Shown one piece after another: positions 57,101 to 64,000 of a stretch of DNA of 64,000 nt. The notes below the pieces were generated by a model. The model worked only from the letters and a program-made list of their open reading frames with translations. It had not been told where the DNA came from and made no database searches. Position 1 is the first letter of the stretch, and each line of letters begins with the position of its first letter. The translations under genes were made by a program, and so were the position numbers. The stretch covers positions 3,544,501 to 3,608,500 of the forward strand of contig NC_134770.1 of NCBI RefSeq assembly GCF_050436995.1, written 5' to 3'. The DNA comes from Anticarsia gemmatalis (lineage: Eukaryota > Arthropoda > Insecta > Lepidoptera > Erebidae).

Positions 57101-59218
57101 TTGTAATGATAATGTTTTTGAAAGGGCGTGTGTAGTAAAAATTTATAATTTTGTCATCAAGACAGACTTAGCAATGACGGCGTCTCATGTTTTTATTAGT
57201 TGACTTAGCAGCAGCAACTGTTAACATGCTACATTTATCACTGGTTTTGTCTGTTCAATTTCCACGCAGAAAAATCTTTGTGATTCATGAAAATTAAAAA
57301 ATGAAATTACAAAATTACAATTCAAATCAATGCTAATGTCTTTTTCTAATGTTCACACTCATACTTTGTGTCAGTAATTTGTGTTTCTAAATTCCGTTGC
57401 TTATTTCTCGCACGGGTGTTATAAAACACAACTTCTACTTAAATATATATTTTAATTTATAGATATAACCCAACTGCGTCAAGAGATCTCTGGTCTAGAG
57501 GAGCTAAGCAGGCAATTGTTCTTAGAAGCCCACGACGCGAGGACTATGAGAGAAAAGATCGAATGGTCCAAGACCTTCCAGGGCAAATATTTCAACTTCC
57601 TCGGCTATTTCTTCTCGTTGTATTGTATATGGAAGATTTTTATTGTGAGTATGAGTTTATATAACCTTTTTTAATTTGTTTGTTAAATCTAAATTATTGA
57701 GGGCATACACAGTCCCTAACCCGCACTTGGCCAGCGTAGCGGATTCAAGACCTAAACCCACTCTCGTTTACCCATTACCACAGTAATGGGTTAAAAAAAA
57801 TGTTTATGGTTCTCAATATAATTTCAAATTTAAATCCAAAGTATTCTAAACATAAAAAAAATATTTGTAAATTTATAATTTCGCATACCTAACTTTATTA
57901 TTCTTAATTTTATAACCAGTAGTCGATTATTCTTTGAATATGATTGAAAACAGCCCATTGGTTGTGTCAAAAAATAGTCAAAATATCTCTCGTCTGTAAC
58001 TTCTGTAGGTGTGTTGATGAGGAAGAAAAGACTAATATTAAAGTATACCATCAGTCAGATAATTGGTACAAATATTTGGCATTTTTAAATAATTGAAAGA
58101 TGAACCCATCATAGATTGGGGTATTGATAATAAATAAATACCTGAAATATTTCTAAAATACTCTAAAATCTAGTTAAAAAATATTTAATTTCGTATTCTT
58201 GTTCCAGTCAACAATAAACATAGTATTCGACCGCGTAGGCAAGAAGGACCCGGTCACCCGCGGCCTAGAGATAGTGGTCCACTGGCTGGGCTGGAACATA
58301 GACGTGACTTTCTGGTCACAACACGTCTCGTTCATACTCGTCGGCTGTATCGTACTGACCAGTATTAGAGGATTGTTGCTTACGTTGACTAAGGTGAGTG
58401 AAGTAAACTATTTACATACATATATAATATCACGGCTTTTTCTCACTGTAAACTTAACTGAACTGTTTTTGGCTATTCAACTATTCGCCGGACAAAAATG
58501 TATTTTTATGCTTGATTTTAATCCAAATGTTGGAAGTAAAAAAGGATTGTTCTTATGTAGTAGTAGGAATGACATGTGTTTATCAATACATTTTGCGGGA
58601 TTCATTTATTCCAACTATTAATCCGAGGTTACGAAATAGTTTTACATTTTGTAATTTTATAAAATGTGCTGCTAAAATGTACTTAATGAAATGTAGGTGT
58701 GTTTTGCGCATACTCATGTTAAGTCATAAATGTATAACATTGCACGATCCTTATCAATCGATCGATCAACTTGTATTACTACCATACATTACTAAACATG
58801 GTAGTTGCCCCATGTAAATCACTGGTATTCAGCTGCATCCGGTGACACCGGAAGCCGACTCCAACATAGTTTGGAAAAAAGGCTAAGCTGATATGTAATA
58901 AATGACTACACAGATAAAATAAGAAAACTAACACTAATAATGTCTTATTATTTACAGTTCTTCTACAAAATCTCATCATCGAAATCATCAAACATCATAG
59001 TACTAATACTAGCTCAAATCATGGGTATGTATTTCTGTTCGTCCGTCCTTCTAATGCGGATGAATATGCCGCCGGAGTACCGTATCATCATAACGCAAGT
59101 GTTAGGAGACCTGCAGTTCAACTTCTACCACAGGTGGTTCGACGTTATATTCCTGGTTAGTGCATTGACTAGTATATTTACGCTCTATCTAGCTCATAAA
59201 CAACCGTCGGTCAATTAA
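54159..59218 (+). CDS. GPHR: Golgi pH regulator (GPR89 family)
   Basis: Nine exons: 54159-54200, 54570-54733, 55034-55140, 55515-55618, 56108-56229, 56858-57087, 57463-57644, 58208-58393 and 58958-59218. All have GT-AG borders and total 1398 nt (465 residues, stop TAA). GPHR is a multispanning anion channel of the Golgi/ER needed for luminal acidification, secretion and glycosylation. Recognisable family signatures: CTMFELIIFEI, SSRYFHW, FWKIGDPFPILSPK, GVTVMALLSGFGAVNYPYT, LQTMDMI, LEELSRQLFLE, KGKYFNFLGYFFS-like GKYFNFLGYFFSLYCIWKIF, NIVFDRVGKKDPVTRG, TSIRGLLLTLTKFFY, SSSKSSNIIVL, LAQIMGMYF and FNFYHRWFDVIFLVSAL. Length matches the family (about 455-460). The start is chosen because homologues begin MSFL/MTFL here. 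The cytosolic loop in exon 6 is the least conserved part. Confidence 0.97.
55190..55265 (+). repeat. decayed 'cagcagtgggac' family repeat in GPHR intron 3
   Basis: TGTACTTGGTCAGCATGGTG and GGCTAACCCCTCC resemble the head of the repeat at 62205. The diagnostic tail is lost. Confidence 0.35.
57716..57795 (+). repeat. dispersed repeat in GPHR intron 7
   Basis: AACCCGCACTTGGCCAGCG, CCTAAACCCACTCTCGTTTA, AGTAATGGGTTAA: head and end of the same family as 26748, with the middle deleted. Confidence 0.55.
58832..58895 (+). repeat. 5S-type SINE, 3' end only
   Basis: GGTATTCAGCTGCATCCGG, GGAAGCCGACTCCAACATAG and TTTGGAAAAAAGGCTAAG match the terminal part of the family seen at 16690-16900. Located in GPHR intron 8. 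Confidence 0.5.
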
Positions 59219-61432
59219 AATGAATGTGAAATCTGTTGTTGAAATTATGTAAAAAGTTTTTTGGGTTAAAATGTTGGAATATCAATGATGTTAGTGTGCT
59301 TATGCCTGTGACTTACCCCTGGTTTCTGATATACATTTAGCGGCAGTTTATCTATTCAATTGCATTTTTTAATATAAGTTTAAACGCAATTGAAAAGATA
59401 AACTACCGCTAAATGTACCTCAGAAACCGAGGGTTAGTCTGCCTAAAGTTGCGCGTTGGCTGCGTCGGAATTGGAGCGTACCTCAAAACTCATTTTCAAG
59501 TACTAACGAGTTCGAAATTAATAAGTTTTTGTCAGTTTTGTTACTCATACTTACCATAATTTACTATTTTTGCTCGCTATTATAAGGTGCACGTACGAAA
59601 GACCACCGATCGCGTTTATGAACGTATAAACGTATACGTTCGTGCATATAATGTAAACTGCATATTATGGATATTTAGTTTTAGCTAGATAGATTTACAT
59701 TTAAATAATGCAGTTATGAATTGTGTGCTTCAATATTGATATTTCAATATTTTTACTTTAAAAATCAATGTTCTTTGAGTGGCATAAATAAATACTGTAA
59801 AATTAATTTCATAAGCTAACTGTACCAAAATTCCAAAGTATCTAATACTATATTTAGAATTGTTTCTTTTATTAATGGAGTTCATGTAAAACGTGATAAT
59901 AATATGAAATAATAAAACGGCACAAAATCTTGAAGTTCCTTGTAGTGTCGATTTTTCGTAATTTATTTCATCATCTTTGTATAATAATTGTTATAAGGTC
60001 ACTTTTAAAATATAATATTTCATAATAAATATGAAATAATGATCATCAAATAAAGTTTATAAATTAGAATACATGTCGACTTTTTGAAAGATTCTTGATT
60101 TATGAAATAATTAACACAAAACCTTAAGGAGTTAACCTAGTCTTCCTCAATGATCAGTCTGCCTCGTGGTGAAAACCGCATAAAAAATGTTCAGTCGTTT
60201 CTGAGTTTATCGCATAGAGATATGCAGACAACGGGAGAGTTTTTTATTATATCGCACCCCTAGATGGAAAATGTTCACCTAGGGATGCGATATATCTGGT
60301 AATTTAAACTAGCCTTTTATTGGTTATCTTTCGAAAACGCGATGTGTATTCAGTGAATATTGTAAGAAGTGGCGGTAAATTCTAAGTTGTCATAACCATG
60401 TTACATATAGATTTAAGTATTATTAGTTCTTTTAAGACTGATGAACTTAAAATTAAGCTTAAAATAAAACAAAAACAATATAAAATTAAATAGTTTTATT
60501 TAACAATTTTATTTATCTTACATAAACTATATCGAAATAGTTAAAAATAGAAAAGTTTACATGGAAAGGCCACCTTAAGTTAAACTTATGAGATAGATAT
60601 CTATTTAGAAATTTTTCGAGATGAATTTGAACTTTACAATGAAGCATTTTGACATATTTTTTTAATCGAATTTCGTAAAGACCCATTTACCACAACCATC
60701 TTAATGTTAGTTACTAAAGACCTTCAAAGAAACGAAGTAAAAGTATCCAAACAAATGTATAGCTAACTCTTTCTTTTCCCTCTAAAAAGAAAGAGAAAAC
60801 ATGTTTTTTTATGGATCATTTTACTTGTTCGTTCTGAAATCGGTCACAAAATAAATACACACCTCTACCCTTTTGAAAAGAGAGTGAGTGAAAAGAGGGA
60901 ATTTTTATATATTTTGTTCGTAAAAGTATCTACATATTTGAAAATCTCGTATTTAAAATATCTATCATAGACTCAAATATGATTATATACAAACAAACAA
61001 ACAAACATGCAAATATAACGTAAATGAATCTTTACTATTTGGTGTTGTGTTTGAGCAAATCGAAATTGCCATTTATTTGAAGCGCGTATTCTAAAATATA
61101 GTTTCTTGTTTATACATAAAAGTGACATTGTTTTAAAGGAAAATGAGAAAAAATAGGTTAAAGAATCAATTACACACTTTTTTAAAAACATTTTGGCAAA
61201 TTCAAAGTGTGACTTAACGCCCGAAAAAGTAAAATTATTCCACGTTTTATTAAGAAAAAACCTATGCAAATCCTCTCAATTATTTTATTATTTGAATACC
61301 AGTTAACTTTTAAAATTGCGAAATCACACACTAAAAAATATATTTCAAAACTAGATCTCGTTGAAATAAGGTTAAAATTAAGACAATGTCACAATTCTGT
61401 ATATATGTATATAAATATGTATGTATGTATGT
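59219..61432. other. convergent 3' region between GPHR and RyR
   Basis: Holds the GPHR 3' untranslated region (AATAAA at 59911-59916 or the AAATAAATAAAT near 59785) and the RyR one (minus-strand AATAAA at 60500-60495, about 930 nt after the RyR stop). A foldback element lies at 59311-59440, inside the likely GPHR 3' untranslated region. No coding frame is supported. Confidence 0.55.
59311..59440. mobile_element. foldback palindromic element, copy 3
   Basis: The left arm TTACCCCTGGTTTCTGATAT, ACATTTAGCGGCAGTTTATC, TATTCAATTGC is mirrored by GCAATTGAAAAGATAAACTA, CCGCTAAATGTACCTCAGAA, ACCGAGGGTTAG. If transcribed in the GPHR 3' untranslated region it would form a long stem. Confidence 0.75.
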
Positions 61433-64000
61433 CTATTCTCCCATGAGGTCTTCGTACTGCTTCCTGAAACAGTCTCCCACTGGGAAGAAGTCCCAACATC
61501 TTTGCGTGTACATGTTCCATACGTACGTCTCTTGACCTAAAGGACAAAATACAAAGCTTTATTAGATATGTATAATTGCGATTTTTTTTGGTCAAAAGTT
61601 TAGAAAATAGTCATAAACATATAGAACCATTGAATTTGAGGAAAATGCAAATAATTTTCAGTATTAACTTAAAAAAAATATATTGAAATAAAAACTACAA
61701 CAAATTGCTTCTAATCTTAATAAATCATGTGTCGATCAAGCCTCAATAAGTGGGGTTTCAACATTAAACGAAAAAGTATCAACGTATTTATTGAAAAAAA
61801 AACCTTCGTTAAATAAATTAGAAACCTACAGACCATGAAAATCTACATTAAGGGCGAAGGTACATGATAATAGTATAAGCAAGGTCTTGAACAAAGGAAT
61901 ATTCTGTTCAAGTGTGTACATACCTGTATATTCAGTGTCAGGTTTATTGATGAGATGCATAAGGAAGAACATGTAGTTCGCTAAATTATGCTCTCGTTGC
62001 ACGTGCGTATCGAACCCGTGCGGTACCTGAAAGAATTAAAATACATTGTTAATAAGGTCCTGGTCTATATTAGGCAAGCAGATTAATTTAAACTGACCAC
62101 CGTGTTTGTTTATCTTTCCTAAGTGAGTGCACAATACACAGTTACACTTTCTATTCCCTCACTCTTGTAACCCGGTAAAACGTTTAGTTTTATACCGCAA
62201 TCCCAATCCGCACTTGGTCAGCGCGGTGGACTCACGGCCAAGGGTCTCCTTCCGTAATGAGGGAGGGGTTACCCTCATTCCGGGAGGAGACCCTTGCCCA
62301 GCAGTGGAACATTAATGGGTTAAATTTCAACACTTCGTTTTATCTAGGAACTTCCAAACAACGATGCACATTACCTAAGTGCAGGCTAACTATTCAATTA
62401 TTTTTATTTAGGTTTTGCTGTCATAAAACAATGTTAAGATCGAGCTTGAGATAATAAATAATTAATAATCAATACTAATATTATAAAGTTGAAGAGTTTG
62501 TTTGTTTGTTTGAACGTGCTAATTTCAGGAGCTACCGGTCCGATTTGAAAAAAATATTTCAGTATTAGATAGCCCATTTATCGAGGAAGGCTATAGGCTA
62601 TATATCATCATGTTACGTCCAATAGGAGCAGAGTACCAGTAAAAATGTTACAAAAACGGGGTAAAAAATCACCTATTTTCTCTTATGTGACGCAAGTGAA
62701 GTTTCGCGGGTCAGCAAGTAATAAATATATATCATTGGACAACTCATAATGTGTACTCACTTTATCAAAGTAGTCTTTATTAATGCCACATATGAAGCAA
62801 TTGGACTCCATGTCCTCCTTCACTGACTCCAGCTGGTCACGGAGCTCTCCGAACGCGTCAATGATCAAACCTGTAGACAACAATAATTTAGCAATTGTAA
62901 CGTTAAAAATGTGAAAAACTTATCATGCTTAGGCAACTTAACATGGAAATTAATAACTTTTCTTGGTGGAGATTCAGCTTCAAAACGCGTTTCACTTGCT
63001 CAATTTAGCAGGATTAATCATATACCTACTCGGTGCTCTTAAATCGCCTTCAAATATTCGAATTTGAGACTCAAAATTACAATTAGTTTTTTCATAAGGC
63101 AGTAAAAACGTTAACCAATTTTCCATATAAAATTTCTCGGTTGCAGTCTTGATAGAAGAAATTTCAGCACTACAATCAAGCAGACACAAGAAGACCTTCC
63201 TACTCTCATTTTGTATATTAATGATGTGCTCGTAATTGGCGTAATGTTAAGCCTAAATATTGTAATACAGAATTGTCAGCTGTGAAGTACCAATAAATAA
63301 ATAAATTCGTTTCACCAATATGATGTAGTACTTGAAGATACCATCTACTTATTTTATTTGATAGTTACAATTACAACAGTTAATAGTATACTGACCCTGC
63401 AAGATAGCGAGCAGAATAACGATGATGAAGAAGAAGAAGGAGATGTCGAAGATGATGCGGTACACCTCGGAGTCGTCTCCGTCGGGCGGCTCGAGTTCGT
63501 CGCCGATACCGCCGCCAGCTCGCACACCCTTGTACAAGTTGAACACGAAACACTGCGCGCAGAGAAAAATATGTTATTTATTGCTGTTTAAAAGTGGTTC
63601 TATAAAACATAAGTAACATAAAGAAAGGATGAGAAAGAGAGATGGAAAGAAGAAAGAGACAGATGGAGCAAAAGATGTTGCCGAGAGAAATGAAGTGAAT
63701 AAAAGAACGGTGAAAATGAGAAGGGTGGTCAGAAAACGAGTCAGAAAAATGGTAGGTTGGGAATTTAAGACAAAAAGGAGAGAGTCGAAAAAGACCAATA
63801 GAAGATATTATTTAGGATAGAATAAGTTTTGACAGATTCTTTAAACTCAATAATCGACAGCATAATCTCCCGTAAAAAGTGATTTATTTGGACGATAGGA
63901 AAATAACAAAAAAATCTAAAAGCTACGTCTTGATAATGAATTTGATAACTAAAAATAAAATAAGTTAATTGGTACATTACCGTAAGCATGTCATGACAGT
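61433..64000 (-). CDS. RyR: ryanodine receptor, C-terminal exons (partial)
   Basis: The last five coding exons are 64000-63981 (continues beyond the window), 63552-63396, 62870-62761, 62026-61924 and 61536-61433 (stop TAG), all with matching phases. RyR is the ER/sarcoplasmic calcium-release channel and the target of diamide insecticides. This part encodes the selectivity filter (GVRAGGGIGDE), the pore-lining last transmembrane helix (FDISFFFFIIVILLAILQG then LIIDAFGELRDQ), the cytosolic C-terminal domain with its Cys/His zinc-type motif (CFICG...HNLANYMFF), and the terminal WNMYTQRCWDFFPVGDCFRK stretch ending near EDLMGE. All are strongly conserved and nothing is missing. The remaining ~5000 residues lie to the right. 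The gene is convergent with GPHR. Confidence 0.96.
62205..62320 (+). repeat. dispersed 'cagcagtgggac' repeat in RyR intron
   Basis: CAATCCGCACTTGGTCAGCG, GTGGACTCACGGCCAAGG, a duplicated TCCTTCCGTAATGAGGGAGG, then CTTGCCCAGCAGTGGAACAT. The fullest copy of this family in the window. Confidence 0.65.
62470..62725 (+). repeat. dispersed lepidopteran repeat, nearly full copy
   Basis: CTAATATTATAAAGTTGAAG, (TTTG)n, ATTTCAGGAGCTACCGGTCC, CTATAGGCTATATATCATCA, CCAATAGGAGCAGAGTACC, AAAAATGTTACAAAAACGGG, TTATGTGACGCAAGTGAAG, CGGGTCAGC. It lies in the RyR intron directly upstream of the donor at 62760 and serves to align the fragments at 10236 and 10655. Confidence 0.65.
63360..63395. other. RyR intron start
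   Basis: Donor GTCAGT at 63395. The remaining 525 bp of this intron (to 62871) is AT-rich with no recognised element. Confidence 0.5.
63555..63980. other. RyR intron, purine-rich
   Basis: The stretch 63615-63790 is strongly purine-biased on the plus strand (AGAAAGAGAGATGGAAAGAAG and similar) and so pyrimidine-rich in the RyR transcript, as long polypyrimidine intron sequence. No coding sequence is supported despite two open frames of about 60-75 codons. Confidence 0.5.

Overview
The window looks like a piece of a moth or butterfly (Lepidoptera) nuclear genome. It is AT-rich, its genes are split by GT-AG introns, and it carries short interspersed repeats of the kind common in Lepidoptera: tRNA-derived, 5S-rRNA-derived, the 'cgcgacttcgtccgc' family and the 'cccagcagtgggac' family. 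All calls come from reading the sequence. Exon joins were checked by splice sites and reading-frame phase, not by transcripts or database searches.

Layout from left to right. (1) 114-1385, minus: an F-box gene with one large coding exon, possibly ending just inside the left edge. (2) 1386-7621: AT-rich intergenic DNA with small inverted-repeat elements. (3) 7622-34865, minus: a 13-exon glycerol-kinase-family gene that joins without a frame break into 706 residues. Its first intron is 12.7 kb. There is a possible alternative first exon at 35272-35326 and a partial duplicate of exon 8 at 11208-11379. (4) 35327-42398: intergenic. (5) 42399-44401, plus: a two-exon ZAD plus C2H2 zinc-finger transcription factor. 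(6) 44402-47552: intergenic, with a SINE ending in a large TACA microsatellite. (7) 47553-53675, plus: a nearly pristine Ty3/gypsy LTR retrotransposon whose LTRs look identical. A 730-bp non-autonomous hAT element sits inside its 3' LTR. (8) 54159-59218, plus: a nine-exon Golgi pH regulator gene (GPHR), 465 residues. (9) 61433 to beyond 64000, minus: the last five coding exons of the ryanodine receptor (RyR), facing GPHR tail to tail.

The most interesting locus is the glycerol kinase gene. The fold and glycerol-contact motifs are kept, but the catalytic Asp is Asn, the phosphate-loop GTG is RSG, and the adenine-side VDGG is VDGK, so it may be a pseudo-kinase. It also has a roughly 187-residue C-terminal extension, a partial copy of the exon carrying the altered phosphate loop (116 bp identical, flanking introns unrelated), and a perfect 49-bp inverted repeat that brackets its first coding exon and donor site.

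The genes are unrelated in function and do not form a pathway: ubiquitin ligase adaptor, glycerol-kinase-like protein, transcription factor, Golgi/ER ion homeostasis and ER calcium release. The transposons show recent activity. The hAT insertion must be younger than a retrotransposon insertion that is itself too young to show LTR divergence by eye.
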